The notes: a model not told the origin generated them from the letters alone. A DNA stretch of 64,000 nucleotides from Ensifer sp. LC11 (GCF_001695835.1 NZ_MBSO01000012.1:310001-374000); one strand, 5' to 3'; positions 45,595 to 57,048 are shown, counted from the first letter of the stretch. Translations and numbers: made by a program.

Positions 45595-47373
45595 ATGACT
45601 ATCAACTTGCAGAAGCCGGATATCACGGAGCTGAAGCCCCGCATCACCGTCTTTGGTGTGGGTGGCGGTGGCGGCAACGCCGTCAACAACATGATCACCG
45701 CAGGCCTCCAGGGCGTCGATTTCGTCGTCGCCAACACAGACGCCCAGGCACTGACCATGACCAAGGCCGAGCGTATCATCCAGATGGGTGTCGCCGTTAC
45801 CGAAGGTCTCGGCGCCGGTTCGCAGCCGGAAGTCGGCCGCGCGGCCGCCGAAGAGTGCATCGACGAGATCATCGACCACCTGAACGGCACCCACATGTGC
45901 TTCGTCACCGCCGGCATGGGCGGCGGCACCGGTACCGGTGCTGCCCCGATCGTCGCCCAGGCCGCCCGCAACAAGGGCATCCTGACGGTCGGCGTCGTCA
46001 CCAAGCCGTTCCATTTCGAAGGCGCGCGCCGCATGCGGCTGGCCGACCAGGGCATTGCCGAACTGCAGAAGTCGGTCGACACCCTGATCGTCATCCCCAA
46101 CCAGAACCTCTTCCGCATCGCCAACGACCGCACGACCTTTGCGGACGCGTTTGCGATGGCCGACCAGGTTCTCTATTCGGGCGTTGCCTGCATCACCGAC
46201 CTCATGGTCAAGGAAGGCCTCATCAACCTCGACTTCGCCGACGTCCGCTCGGTGATGCGTGAAATGGGCCGCGCAATGATGGGCACCGGCGAAGCTTCGG
46301 GCGAAGGCCGCGCACTGGCTGCCGCTGAAGCCGCGATTGCCAACCCGCTGCTCGACGAAACCTCGATGAAGGGCGCCCAGGGCCTCTTGATCTCGATCAC
46401 CGGTGGCCGTGACCTCACGCTGTTCGAACTCGACGAAGCTGCAACCCGCATTCGCGAAGAAGTCGACCCGGATGCCAACATCATCCTCGGTGCGACCTTC
46501 GACGAAGAACTCGAAGGCCTGATCCGCGTCTCGGTCGTCGCCACCGGCATCGACCGTACGGCTGCGGAGGTGGCGGGTCGTTCCGCCGACTTTCGTCCGG
46601 TAGCAGCAAAGCCGGTCGTGCGTCCGTCGGCGGCCATTCCCGCCCAGCAGCCGGTCGCCCAGCACCAGCCTGCACCGGTTCACCAGCCGGTCATGCAGCA
46701 GCCGGTGGCCCAGCCGGTTCAGCAGCATGTCCAGCCGCAGGCAACTGCCGATCACATCGCAGCTGCCATCCGCGAAGCCGAGATGGAGCGGGAACTGGAC
46801 ATCGCGACCCGCGCCGCCCAGGTACAGGCGCAGGCTCCGGTTCAGCCGGCGCATGACGAGAACTTCCGTCCCCAGAGCAAACTTTTCGCCGGTGCAGCTC
46901 CGGTAGAAGCCGCTCCGGTCATGCGCCAGCCGCAGCCGCAGATGCAGCCGGTTCAGGCCCAGCCGCAGCCGGTGATGCGCCAGGAGCCGGTCGCTCCGGT
47001 CATGCGCCAGCAGCCGGAACAGGTTCGCATGCCGAAGGTCGAAGACTTTCCGCCGGTTGTAAAGGCCGAGATGGACCGCCGTGCACAGCCGGCAGCGCCG
47101 ATCGCGGAAGAGCGTGGCCCGATGGGTCTCCTCAACCGCATCACCAGCTCGCTCGGCCTGCGCGAACGCGAACAGACCCCTGCGGCAGCCGACATGACGG
47201 CTTCTGCTCCGAGCGCTGCTTCCCAGCAACGCCGGCCGCTTTCGCCGGAAGCGAGCCTCTATGCGCCGCGTCGCGGCCAGCTTGACGATCACGGTCGCGC
47301 TTCGCCGCAGGCGCGCCCGCAAGAAGATGATCAGCTCGAAATCCCGGCGTTCCTGCGCCGTCAGTCGAACTGA
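45595..47373 (+). CDS. ftsZ: cell division GTPase FtsZ with very long C-terminal linker
   Basis: A protein of 592 residues. The GTPase domain (about 12-325) has '[14 protein letters not shown]', the tubulin signature GGGTGTG at 109-115, '[21 protein letters not shown]' and the T7 loop '[15 protein letters not shown]'. About 250 residues of Pro/Gln/Val/Ala-rich linker follow, with many repeats of the type QPVxQQPVAQ, before the conserved C-terminal peptide [11 protein letters not shown] (582-592) that binds FtsA and other partners. E. coli FtsZ is 383 residues; the long linker is characteristic of rhizobial FtsZ1. A GAAGGAACGGG site precedes the start, and a strong terminator follows. Confidence 0.98.
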   Translation: MTINLQKPDITELKPRITVFGVGGGGGNAVNNMITAGLQGVDFVVANTDAQALTMTKAERIIQMGVAVTEGLGAGSQPEVGRAAAEECIDEIIDHLNGTHMCFVTAGMGGGTGTGAAPIVAQAARNKGILTVGVVTKPFHFEGARRMRLADQGIAELQKSVDTLIVIPNQNLFRIANDRTTFADAFAMADQVLYSGVACITDLMVKEGLINLDFADVRSVMREMGRAMMGTGEASGEGRALAAAEAAIANPLLDETSMKGAQGLLISITGGRDLTLFELDEAATRIREEVDPDANIILGATFDEELEGLIRVSVVATGIDRTAAEVAGRSADFRPVAAKPVVRPSAAIPAQQPVAQHQPAPVHQPVMQQPVAQPVQQHVQPQATADHIAAAIREAEMERELDIATRAAQVQAQAPVQPAHDENFRPQSKLFAGAAPVEAAPVMRQPQPQMQPVQAQPQPVMRQEPVAPVMRQQPEQVRMPKVEDFPPVVKAEMDRRAQPAAPIAEERGPMGLLNRITSSLGLREREQTPAAADMTASAPSAASQQRRPLSPEASLYAPRRGQLDDHGRASPQARPQEDDQLEIPAFLRRQSN

Positions 47374-47401
47374 TTGGAAGGCCCGTTCCTTCACCTTGCC
47401 G

Positions 47402-47429
47402 AATGCCCGGGCAACTGCCCGGGCATTTT
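47402..47429 (+). terminator. rho-independent terminator of ftsZ
   Basis: AATGCCCGGGC (47402-47412) and GCCCGGGCATT (47417-47427) with loop AACT form a perfect 11-bp stem running into TTTTT, 28 bp after the ftsZ stop. Confidence 0.92.
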
Positions 47430-47707
47430 TGCATTTCCTTCGCTGTTTCAGATACTTGATCCATTGTAGCCGACCGTCGCAAATGCGTAACAAAGCGAAA
47501 CGAACAGTGATTTGGAATGGTGCCTCCAAACTCCTATTTTCAAGGTCGGAATTGGGGACGCATGCGATTCGATCAAACGCTGTCTGTTCGAAACGCAGAG
47601 GATCGGTCTTTGTGCCGAAACTCTCGGGTGCCTTGCTTGTGCCCTAGATATTGCGGCGTCCGCCAGCAGGTTTTGGCCTCCGGCCACAGGTATTGAAAGT
47701 GACGAGA
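47430..47707. other. lpxC upstream region, no gene seen
   Basis: About 280 bp between the ftsZ terminator and lpxC. No frame is convincing. It must carry the lpxC promoter; a GANTC methylation site (GATTC at 47566-47570) is present, and TTGCTT at 47633-47638 could be part of a -35. Confidence 0.4.
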
Positions 47708-48661
47708 ATGGGAATCGAATTGCTCGGGTTTCAGACGACGATTGCAAGCCCGGTAACACTCAAGGGAATTGGCGTTCATTCCGGCGCGGAAGTGTCGATC
47801 ACCTTCCATCCGGCCGAAGCCGATGCGGGCATCGTCTTCCAGCGTGTTCTGGCCAACGGCCGGGTCAGCGAGTTCAAGGCGGTTTCCTCGCAGGTTGGCA
47901 ACACCGATCTCTGCACCGTTCTCGGCATGTCGCCGGCCACCTCGATCGCCACGATCGAGCATGTGATGGCCGCCATCTACGCGCTTGGCCTCGACAACCT
48001 GATGATCGAGGTTCACGGCGCGGAAATGCCGATCATGGACGGCAGCTCCGAACCCTTCATCGATGCGATCGAGCAGGTGGGCGTTCGCGCGCTGGCGGTC
48101 AAGCGTCGTTACATCCGTATCGTCAAGCCGGTTCGCATCGAATCGGGCGCCTCCTGGTCTGAGTTCACGCCCTATGACGGCATGCGCTTCGAGGTCGAGA
48201 TCGACTTCGATTGCCCGCTGATCGGTCGCCAGTCCTGGAAGGGCGACATGACCCCGTCGGTCTTCAAGAACGACCTGTCGCGCGCCCGCACCTTCGGCTT
48301 CATGCGCGATGTCGAGCGGCTGTGGGCTGCCGGTTTCGCGCTGGGCTCGTCGCTCGAAAACTCGGTCGTCATCTCCGACGACAACGCCGTGATCAATGTC
48401 GAGGGCCTGCGCTACACCGACGAGTTCGTGCGCCACAAGACGCTGGATGCGGTCGGCGACCTCTCGCTTGCCGGTGCCCCGTTCATCGGTTGCTATCGTT
48501 CCTATCGCGGCGGCCACAAGATGAACGCCAACGCGCTGAAGGCGCTGCTCAGTGATCCGACCGCCTACGAGGTCGTCGAGACGGCTGTTCCGCGCCAGCG
48601 TACCCGCGCGCGCGATATGGTTGCAGTGGCAGCTCCGGGCTTCGCGCCCTGGTCCGCATAA
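47708..48661 (+). CDS. lpxC: UDP-3-O-acyl-N-acetylglucosamine deacetylase
   Basis: A protein of 317 residues. 'GFQTTIASPVTLKGIGVHSGAEVSITFHPAEADAGIVF' is the N-terminal block, 'TIEHVMAAIYALGLDNLMIEVHGAEMPIMDGSS' contains the first Zn-binding His, and 'DEFVRHKTLDAVGDLSLAG' contains the second His, the Asp ligand and the catalytic region. It performs the committed step of lipid A synthesis and is a Zn enzyme. The ATG at 47708 gives the family N-terminus; the frame is open 19 codons upstream. It follows ftsZ as in many proteobacteria, but has its own transcription unit between two terminators. Confidence 0.97.
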   Translation: MGIELLGFQTTIASPVTLKGIGVHSGAEVSITFHPAEADAGIVFQRVLANGRVSEFKAVSSQVGNTDLCTVLGMSPATSIATIEHVMAAIYALGLDNLMIEVHGAEMPIMDGSSEPFIDAIEQVGVRALAVKRRYIRIVKPVRIESGASWSEFTPYDGMRFEVEIDFDCPLIGRQSWKGDMTPSVFKNDLSRARTFGFMRDVERLWAAGFALGSSLENSVVISDDNAVINVEGLRYTDEFVRHKTLDAVGDLSLAGAPFIGCYRSYRGGHKMNANALKALLSDPTAYEVVETAVPRQRTRARDMVAVAAPGFAPWSA

Positions 48662-48688
48662 CAAGAAAAGTCATCATCTCCTCCAGTC

Positions 48689-48711
48689 GCCGGCCGAAAG
48701 GCCGGCATTTT
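48689..48711 (+). terminator. rho-independent terminator of lpxC
   Basis: GCCGGCC (48689-48695) and GGCCGGC (48700-48706) with a GAAA tetraloop, followed by ATTTT. It lies about 28 bp after the lpxC stop. Confidence 0.85.
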
Positions 48712-48834
48712 CATGATGGGCCTGCCACAAATTTGCATGAATCACCGATCATGACGTTGCGGTCTCAAGGTAACTTGCTCTAAAAGCGCATGTCTGGCGG
48801 GGTCCATGCCCGCAGAGTGGAACGGGAATATCCG

Positions 48835-49701
48835 ATGGTTCTTGCAGTTTCTGTTGATCTGAGAAAATCAGCGCGCGTCGCCGCCGTCATTTTTGCGGCC
48901 GTCGCCGGCAGCGCCCTGATTACCGCCTGCCAGAACGATCCAGATATCGACATCACCAAGCTGACGGCGGAAACCGATCCGCCGGAAGTGCTCTACAATC
49001 AAGGTCTCGCCAACCTCAATGCGGGCAAGACGACGGAGGCGGCGCGCAAATTCGAAGCGCTCGACCGCCAGCATCCGTTCTCGGAATATGCGCGCAAGGC
49101 GCTTGTCATGAACGCCTTCGTTTCCTACCGCAACGGCCAGTACCAGGAGGCGATCAACGCCACCGGTCGCTATCTCAATCTCTATCCGCAGTCGGAAGAC
49201 GCGGCCTATGCGCAATACATCCAGGGGCTTGCCTACACCAAGCAGATCCCCTCGGTGACGCAGGACCAGAAGCCGGCATTCAAGGCAATCGAGGCCATGC
49301 AGGCGGTCGTCGACCGGTATCCGGAATCCGAATATGTCGACGATGCCAAGTCGAAGATCCGCTTTGCCCGCGACCAGCTCGCCGGCAAGGAAATGCAGGT
49401 CGGCCGCTACTATCTCGAGCGCAAGGAATATCTTGCTGCCGTGTCGCGCTTCCGTGTCGTGATCGAGCAATATCCGAACACCAATCAGGTGGAAGAGGCG
49501 CTTGCGCGCCTGACCGAAGCCTATTTCGCCATGGGCGTGACCGCAGAGGCGCAGACCGCTGCGGCCGTTCTCGGTCACAACTACCCGGACAGCCAGTGGT
49601 ACGCAGACTCCTTCAAGCTGCTGCAGTCGAGTGGCCTCGAGCCGCGTGAAAGCGGCAACTCCTGGATTTCGCGCGCCGCCAAGAAACTCGTCGGCGCTTG
49701 A
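48835..49701 (+). CDS. bamD: outer membrane assembly lipoprotein BamD
   Basis: A protein of 288 residues. The N-terminal signal ends in the lipobox ITAC ('[17 protein letters not shown]'). Five TPR-like helical repeats follow, starting '[59 protein letters not shown]' and '[46 protein letters not shown]'. BamD is the essential lipoprotein of the BAM complex that inserts beta-barrel proteins. The ATG at 48835 gives a short signal region; the frame is open 15 codons further. recN starts 37 bp downstream, suggesting cotranscription. Confidence 0.95.
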   Translation: MVLAVSVDLRKSARVAAVIFAAVAGSALITACQNDPDIDITKLTAETDPPEVLYNQGLANLNAGKTTEAARKFEALDRQHPFSEYARKALVMNAFVSYRNGQYQEAINATGRYLNLYPQSEDAAYAQYIQGLAYTKQIPSVTQDQKPAFKAIEAMQAVVDRYPESEYVDDAKSKIRFARDQLAGKEMQVGRYYLERKEYLAAVSRFRVVIEQYPNTNQVEEALARLTEAYFAMGVTAEAQTAAAVLGHNYPDSQWYADSFKLLQSSGLEPRESGNSWISRAAKKLVGA

Positions 49702-49738
49702 TCCTCATCGGCGCCCTTCAAGGAAGATACCAACCCGG

Positions 49739-51412
49739 ATGCTTGCCCAGCTCTCGATCCGCGATATCGTCCTGATTGAACGGCTTGATCTGGCTTTCGA
49801 GGCCGGGCTCTCGGTGCTGACCGGTGAGACCGGCGCCGGCAAGTCCATCCTGCTCGACAGTCTGTCGCTTGCCCTTGGCGGGCGCGGCGACGGCTCGCTG
49901 GTGCGCCATGGATCCGACAAGGGTCAGGTGACGGCGGTCTTCGACGTTCCCGTCGGCCATTCGGCGCGGCAGTTGCTCCACGAAAACGGCATCGACGATG
50001 ACGGCGACCTGATCTTCCGACGCGTTCAGTCTGCCGACGGCCGGACCAAGGCCTATGTCAACGATCAGCCGATCAGCGTCCAGCTGATGCGCCAGCTCGG
50101 GCAGACGCTCGTCGAGATTCACGGCCAGCATGACGACCGTGCGCTCGTCGATATCGATGCGCACCGCACACTCCTTGACGCCTTTGGCGGCACGGCGGAG
50201 GCGGCCCAGCATGTCAGCGATCTCTATCGTGCCTGGAAAGATGCCGAGCGTGGCCTGAAGAAGCATCGCGAGCGGGTCGAAGCCGCCGCACGCGAGGCCG
50301 ACTATCTGCGCTCCTCGGTCGAGGAGCTGGAAAAGCTCAGCCCGCGCGACGGCGAAGAGGACGAGCTGGCCGAGAACCGGGCGCGGATGATGAAGGCCGA
50401 GCGCATCGCCGGCGACATCAACGAAGCCTCCGAGTTCCTGAACGGCAACGCCTCGCCGGTTCCGTTGATCGCTTCGCTGGTGCGCCGCCTCGAGCGCAAG
50501 AGCCAGGAGGCGCCGGGCCTGCTCGAAGAAACGGTCGAGCTGCTCGATGGTGCGCTCAACCAGCTCTCCGATGCGCAGATGGCGGTCGAGCGCGCACTGC
50601 GCAACACCGAATTTGATCCGAAGGAACTGGAGCGGGTCGAAGAGCGGCTCTTTGCGCTGCGCGCCGCCAGCCGTAAATATTCGGTTCCGGTCACCGAACT
50701 GCCGGCGCTTGCCGTCAGGATGGTCTCCGATCTCGCCGATCTCGACGCCGGCGAGGAGAGGCTGAAGCAGCTTGAAGGCCAGGTGGGCGTCGCCAAGGCG
50801 GCCTTCGATGTGGCGGCGCGTTCGCTTTCGGAAAAGCGGCACCACACGGCATCCGCCCTCTCGGCCGCCGTCATGGCCGAACTGCCGGCGCTGAAGCTTG
50901 AGCGCGCGCGCTTCATGGTGGAAGTGCAGAGCGATGCGGCGCAGGCGACCGCCGATGGCATCGACCTCGTCGAGTTCCATGTACAGACCAACCCCGGCAC
51001 GCGGCCGGGACCGATCATGAAGGTCGCCTCGGGCGGTGAGCTCTCGCGCTTTCTCCTGGCGCTGAAGGTGGCGCTGGCCGATCGCGGCTCGGCGCCGACG
51101 CTTGTCTTCGACGAAATCGACACCGGTGTCGGCGGTGCGGTGGCCGATGCCATCGGCCAGCGGCTGAAGCGGCTTTCGAGCACCGTGCAGGTGCTCTCCG
51201 TCACTCACGCGCCGCAGGTGGCCGCGCGTGCCGCAACGCATCTTTTGATCTCCAAGGGCCCATCGGCCGAGAAGACGGAGATGATCTCTACCCGCGTCGC
51301 CCGCATGGACGACAAGGCGCGGACCGAGGAAATCGCCCGCATGCTCGCCGGCGCCTCGATCACCGAGGAGGCGAGGGCAGCCGCCGCGCGGTTGCTCGCC
51401 GGGACCGGCTAG
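49739..51412 (+). CDS. recN: DNA repair protein RecN
   Basis: A protein of 557 residues of the SMC-like class. Walker A is GETGAGKS near residue 29 in 'LSVLTGETGAGKSILLDSLSLALGGRGD'; two central coiled-coil arms ('AWKDAERGLKKHRERVEAAAREADYLRSSVEELEKL' and 'ERVEERLFALRAASRKY') surround the hinge, and the C-terminal lobe has 'VASGGELSRFLLALKVALAD' (signature) and 'PTLVFDEIDTGVGGAVADAIG' (Walker B). It organises ends during double-strand-break repair. The ATG at 49739 follows AAGGAAG; a longer frame into bamD is rejected. Its stop codon lies inside a palindromic repeat. Confidence 0.97.
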   Translation: MLAQLSIRDIVLIERLDLAFEAGLSVLTGETGAGKSILLDSLSLALGGRGDGSLVRHGSDKGQVTAVFDVPVGHSARQLLHENGIDDDGDLIFRRVQSADGRTKAYVNDQPISVQLMRQLGQTLVEIHGQHDDRALVDIDAHRTLLDAFGGTAEAAQHVSDLYRAWKDAERGLKKHRERVEAAAREADYLRSSVEELEKLSPRDGEEDELAENRARMMKAERIAGDINEASEFLNGNASPVPLIASLVRRLERKSQEAPGLLEETVELLDGALNQLSDAQMAVERALRNTEFDPKELERVEERLFALRAASRKYSVPVTELPALAVRMVSDLADLDAGEERLKQLEGQVGVAKAAFDVAARSLSEKRHHTASALSAAVMAELPALKLERARFMVEVQSDAAQATADGIDLVEFHVQTNPGTRPGPIMKVASGGELSRFLLALKVALADRGSAPTLVFDEIDTGVGGAVADAIGQRLKRLSSTVQVLSVTHAPQVAARAATHLLISKGPSAEKTEMISTRVARMDDKARTEEIARMLAGASITEEARAAAARLLAGTG

Positions 51413-51513
51413 AGCGACGTGCGTTCATATGAACGCACCAAGGACGCTCTCGAACTTTGATTCGAGAGCATCTTTCCGCCTCACGCGATCCACTTGAGAG
51501 AGGGATGCTCTAG
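51409..51513. repeat. compound palindromic repeat at the 3' end of recN
   Basis: Outer arms CTAGAGC (51409-51415) and GCTCTAG (51507-51513) enclose a 20-bp perfect palindrome whose half is GTGCGTTCAT (51419-51438), and a hairpin GCTCTCGAA/TTCGAGAGC (51446-51454, 51461-51469). The recN stop TAG (51410-51412) is within the left arm. It resembles dispersed rhizobial intergenic repeats and differs from the two mosaic copies elsewhere in the window. Confidence 0.75.
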
Positions 51514-51595
51514 ATTCCCTAAGCCTTTTGGTTGAGTTGTTGCTCCGCTGCACCCGTGTTCTATTTCCTTTGCGCGGGTTGGGGGCAGTTCGGGC

Positions 51596-52558
51596 ATGTG
51601 GGAGAAACTTCAGCACAGTCTGGAGATCCGGCTCGCGCAGATGCGCGCGCATCCGGAAGTGATCCTGCTTACCGCATTCGCCTATACCGGCCTTCTCCTG
51701 ACGATGAAGGAAGCGGAGCGGCAGCTTGGCACCTTCGGGATTCTCTTGGCCGTTGCCATCGCCGCGATCACGGCTTATTTCACCGCAAGGCTGCGTGGCG
51801 CGCGCGATATCGACCCGCCGGAGGCAAGCGACGCCGAGCCGCTGCCTTTCGGATTGCTTCCGGTTCGCACGGAGGACGACCGTCGCTATCTTGTGCGCGT
51901 GCCGCCGTCAAAGGCGGTCGCCTATGAGGTTATCCGCAAGGCGCAGGGTGTCTTTCAGCGCGACACGACCGATCCTGAGGAGGACATGCGGGCGTTCTTC
52001 TTCGACCCTTACCGCTTGATCTGCCTGCAGGATGCAGGTGGGCACATTCTCGGCTTCGTTGACTACTATGCCTTCGAGAGAAACCACTTCAAACTGTTTC
52101 TGCAGGGCGACTATACCTTCGACAATCTGCTGACGGGCGCGCTGCTTGCCCATCCGCAGGCGCGAAAGGCGAAGGTCGTCTATCTTGCGACCATCCTCAA
52201 TCTCAGTTTTCTGCTCGATTCCATGCGCGTCGAGCGCCGCCGGCAGAACGGTATTCTCGTCTGGGCGACGGTTTCGGCGATCCTCGAACACCACACGTTC
52301 CCAGCCGATGGCATCGATATCTACAGCATCGGCTGGGATAGGAGCGGAACTGCGATTTTGCGGATGTTTGGCCTGCTGCCGGTGAGCCGCGTCACGCGTG
52401 GGCAGGCGGAGGGCAAATGGATCTACAGCAAGCGTGGTGTGCGAAGAACGGATCTGGAGGCCATCCGCGCCCGCTACCAGAAGCGCTACGAACGCTGGTG
52501 CGAACTGGACCTAAGGCCGCTTTCGGCCATCGAGCCGGGCGTCGCCAATGCCGGGTGA
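51596..52558 (+). CDS. membrane-anchored protein of unknown function
   Basis: A protein of 320 residues. Two hydrophobic segments near the N-terminus (about 21-37 and 46-63, 'VILLTAFAYTGLLLTM' and 'TFGILLAVAIAAITAYFTA') form a hairpin, leaving a soluble domain of about 250 residues. That domain has mixed alpha/beta character, with 'YLVRVPPSKAVAYEVIRKAQGVFQRDTTDPEEDMRAFFFDP', 'GHILGFVDYYAFERNHFKLFLQG' and 'LEHHTFPADGIDIYSIGWDRSGTAILRMFGLLP'. The last stretch, ending in 'GWDRSGTAILRMFGL', resembles the second half of GNAT-like domains, but I do not recognise the family. The start follows GGGGGCAG. It lies between recN and ligA without sharing their function in any obvious way. Confidence 0.8.
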   Translation: MWEKLQHSLEIRLAQMRAHPEVILLTAFAYTGLLLTMKEAERQLGTFGILLAVAIAAITAYFTARLRGARDIDPPEASDAEPLPFGLLPVRTEDDRRYLVRVPPSKAVAYEVIRKAQGVFQRDTTDPEEDMRAFFFDPYRLICLQDAGGHILGFVDYYAFERNHFKLFLQGDYTFDNLLTGALLAHPQARKAKVVYLATILNLSFLLDSMRVERRRQNGILVWATVSAILEHHTFPADGIDIYSIGWDRSGTAILRMFGLLPVSRVTRGQAEGKWIYSKRGVRRTDLEAIRARYQKRYERWCELDLRPLSAIEPGVANAG

Positions 52559-54793
<2,235 letters not shown>

Positions 54794-54814
54794 CGGCTTC
54801 GTCTCGGCTTTGGA

Positions 54815-55411
54815 TCAGTGGCCATGGAGGTCGCGCGGCATCCTGCGGCCGATGCGGTAGACGGCCGCCGGGGGAAGATTGCGCATGGTTCCGCCCGTGC
54901 GCTCGGCCTCGAGCCCCAACCGATCGAGCATGGAGCTTGGCACCGGGCAGCGTGGGCCATAGGTGAACTGATAGAAGCTTCCTTCGGGCCGCAGCCGGGT
55001 GAACGCGCCCGACAGAATGGCCATGACTTTGCGCGGCGGTAGGGAGAGCAGCGGCAAGCCGCTGACGACGGCGCCGAATGGCTTTGAAAACAAAGCATTG
55101 TTGGCGATTTGCGCCGCATCCATGCACAGCACCGTGGCCTTGGGAAAGCGGCTTTGCAGGACACGCGCGAAGTCCGGGCCGAACTCGACCAGCGTGAGCT
55201 CGCTTTCCGGGATCCCGCGATCGAGGAGCGCCCTGGTGAAGACGCCGGTGCCCGGGCCCAACTCGAGAACGGGCCCATCCATCGGAACGATATCTTTCGT
55301 CATGAGACGGGAGAGCGCTGGACTCGATGGGGCGATTGCAGCGACGCGGAGCGGCGCGGCCGCCCACGAGCGTAGGAAGCTGAGGTGATCAGAGCATTCG
55401 GAGCCGGCCAT
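54815..55411 (-). CDS. SAM-dependent methyltransferase, phospholipid N-methyltransferase (PmtA)-like
   Basis: A protein of 198 residues. The N-terminal 'FLRSWAAAPLRVAAIAPSSPALSRLMTKDI' and SAM motif VLELGPGTGVFTRALLDRG, then 'TLVEFGPDFARVLQSRFPKATVLCMDAAQI' and 'FGAVVSGLPLLSLPPRKVMAIL', match the rhizobial phospholipid N-methyltransferase/KsgA-like group that methylates phosphatidylethanolamine. Because paralogues of this group are numerous, the substrate is uncertain. It overlaps the upstream SDR gene by one base in the same direction (TGATG-type overlap), so the two form an operon with expression tied to the TetR-type regulator's motif. Confidence 0.82.
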   Translation of the reverse strand: MAGSECSDHLSFLRSWAAAPLRVAAIAPSSPALSRLMTKDIVPMDGPVLELGPGTGVFTRALLDRGIPESELTLVEFGPDFARVLQSRFPKATVLCMDAAQIANNALFSKPFGAVVSGLPLLSLPPRKVMAILSGAFTRLRPEGSFYQFTYGPRCPVPSSMLDRLGLEAERTGGTMRNLPPAAVYRIGRRMPRDLHGH

Positions 55412-56379
55412 CAGCGCGCACCCTCGGTCTGGCGCATATCGCTCGGCTGCGTGAATTTTACCCCGGTAAGCTCTTCGGACACGTTCCAGAGGCGTGCGGC
55501 GACCGACTGGTCACGGGCAGCCTTTGCGACGCTCGCGACGCCGACGGGGCCCTTGAGCTCAAACAGCCCGGTTGGCCCGTAATACCCGCCGGGAACGGCC
55601 TGGTCCGCCGTTGCTGCAAGAAGCGTCGGCAAGGCGCCGGCTGCGGCCGATTGCGAAAGCAGCGGTTCCAGCACGTTCATGAGCCGTTCCATAAGCGAAG
55701 GACCTTTGCGCCCCAACTGTGGTCCGGAGCTCTGAAGGTCGGTGCGCGCGTAGCCGGGATGCGCGGCATCGCTCAAAATCCCCCAGCCGCCAGCGTCGCT
55801 GCGCCGCTGGAGCTCAAAGGTGAACATCAGCATGGCCAGCTTCGACTGGGCGTAAGCCCCAAAGGGACTGTAGTGGTCTCTCCATTGCAGATCGTCAAAA
55901 TGGATCGCTGCCCGCATCTTGTGAACGCCGCTGCTCAGGTTGACCACGCGCGGCGCGTTTGCCCTGCGGAGTGCCGGCAGCAGTTGCGCTGTCAGGGCGA
56001 AATGGCTGAGGTAATTGGTGCCGAACTGGAGTTCGAACCTGTCTTTCGTCTCGTGTCGCGTGGGCGGGAACATCACCCCGGCATTGTTGATCAGTACGTC
56101 CAGCGGACGCTCCTGCGCCAAGAAAGAGCCAGCGAACCGCTCGACGGAGCTGAGGTCGGCGAGATCAAGATCGGCGTATCGGATGTTCGCCTGCGGCGTT
56201 TCGGCCTTGATCCGGGCAAGGGCGTTCGCGCCCTTGCCGGCGTTGCGGCCGGTCAGCACGACCTCGGCGCCTGCCGTGGCGAGGGCGGACGCGGTCTCAA
56301 AGCCGAGGCCGCCGGTGGCCCCTGTTACGACTATGAGGCGTCCCTCCTGTGAGGGGATGTCGTTTCTGGTCCAGTTCAT
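55411..56379 (-). CDS. short-chain dehydrogenase/reductase
   Basis: A protein of 322 residues. The NAD(P)-binding loop TGATGGLG near residue 20, NNAG in 'LDVLINNAGVMFPP', and the catalytic YxxxK in 'PFGAYAQSKLAML' define the SDR superfamily; the length and the 'PGYARTDLQSSGP' block resemble retinol-dehydrogenase/WWOX-like SDRs. Substrate unknown. The ATG at 56379 has AGAGGATAG upstream. A TetR-type operator-like motif lies 28 bp upstream, and the tetR-like gene precedes it in the same direction, so the set tetR-SDR-methyltransferase is probably regulated as a unit. Confidence 0.9.
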   Translation of the reverse strand: MNWTRNDIPSQEGRLIVVTGATGGLGFETASALATAGAEVVLTGRNAGKGANALARIKAETPQANIRYADLDLADLSSVERFAGSFLAQERPLDVLINNAGVMFPPTRHETKDRFELQFGTNYLSHFALTAQLLPALRRANAPRVVNLSSGVHKMRAAIHFDDLQWRDHYSPFGAYAQSKLAMLMFTFELQRRSDAGGWGILSDAAHPGYARTDLQSSGPQLGRKGPSLMERLMNVLEPLLSQSAAAGALPTLLAATADQAVPGGYYGPTGLFELKGPVGVASVAKAARDQSVAARLWNVSEELTGVKFTQPSDMRQTEGAR

Positions 56380-56406
56380 CTATCTATCCTCTTTTAAAGA
56401 GCGTGT

Positions 56407-56423
56407 ACTCACTCATTTTATGA
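56407..56423. promoter_or_regulatory. TetR-operator-like motif before the SDR gene
   Basis: ACTCACTCATTTTATGA here and ATCACTCATTTATGTG at 57027-57042 share CACTCATTT-ATG. This copy lies in the 58-bp gap between the TetR-type gene and the SDR start, the position expected for repression of the downstream genes. Confidence 0.5.
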
Positions 56424-56437
56424 TCAAGCCACTATCG

Positions 56438-57004
56438 TTACGCAACGCCGGTCCAAAAGGCCTGAAAGCCGAGCTGCTTGAACTCCTCCATCCGTTCGGG
56501 CTGCCGTGCGACGAAATCCAGCGTCACCTCGGCGATGGCCTCCATCACGCCGGCGAGGAAAGCCGCCGGCTGTTCCCGTAACGCGCCTGAGGACAGGCTT
56601 TTGTCGAAGAGTTGCTGGATGTCCTCGAACGCGCGCGCACCCGCTACGCGGCTCTGCTCGAGGACGCGGTCGGAAACCACCAATTGGCGCATGGCCTTGC
56701 GGCGTGCCGGGTGCTTTGCGCCCCACTCGATGTAACGATCCCAGACATGACGCCACTGAGTGCGGTGGTCGGCATCACTCCGATAGCCGGCGAGCATTTC
56801 TTCCGCGATTTCACGCTTCAGTTCCAGGTAGAGCTCGTTGAGCAGGGCGTCCTTGTTTGGGAAGTAGATAAAGAGCGTGCCTTCGGCCACGCCTGCGCCC
56901 TTGGCGATGCGTGCGGTGGGGGCGCCTAGCCCCAGCTCGGCCATCGTGTTGATCGCCGATTCAAGTATCGCCTGTCGCTTTTCTTCACTGAGGGGACGCG
57001 CCAT
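56438..57004 (-). CDS. TetR/AcrR family transcriptional regulator
   Basis: A protein of 188 residues. The N-terminal HTH reads 'KRQAILESAINTMAELGLGAPTARIAKGAGVAEGTLFIYFPNKDALLNELY', the TetR consensus, with 'GVAEGTLFIYF' as the recognition helix. The C-terminal ~125 residues are the variable ligand-binding helices. ATG 57004 has GGTGA upstream; an in-frame ATG at 57016 is possible. An imperfect palindrome (57027-57048) directly precedes the start, and a related motif precedes the SDR gene, which points to autorepression and control of the SDR-methyltransferase pair. Ligand unknown. Confidence 0.92.
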   Translation of the reverse strand: MARPLSEEKRQAILESAINTMAELGLGAPTARIAKGAGVAEGTLFIYFPNKDALLNELYLELKREIAEEMLAGYRSDADHRTQWRHVWDRYIEWGAKHPARRKAMRQLVVSDRVLEQSRVAGARAFEDIQQLFDKSLSSGALREQPAAFLAGVMEAIAEVTLDFVARQPERMEEFKQLGFQAFWTGVA

Positions 57005-57026
57005 CGATTTCACCATTGCCTAAGTA

Positions 57027-57048
57027 ATCACTCATTTATGTGGGTGAT
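57027..57048. promoter_or_regulatory. probable operator of the TetR-type gene
   Basis: ATCACTCA (57027-57034) and TGGGTGAT (57041-57048) are complementary at 7 of 8 positions with a 6-base spacer, 22 bp upstream of the chosen start. The left half recurs before the SDR gene (56407-56423). Confidence 0.6.
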
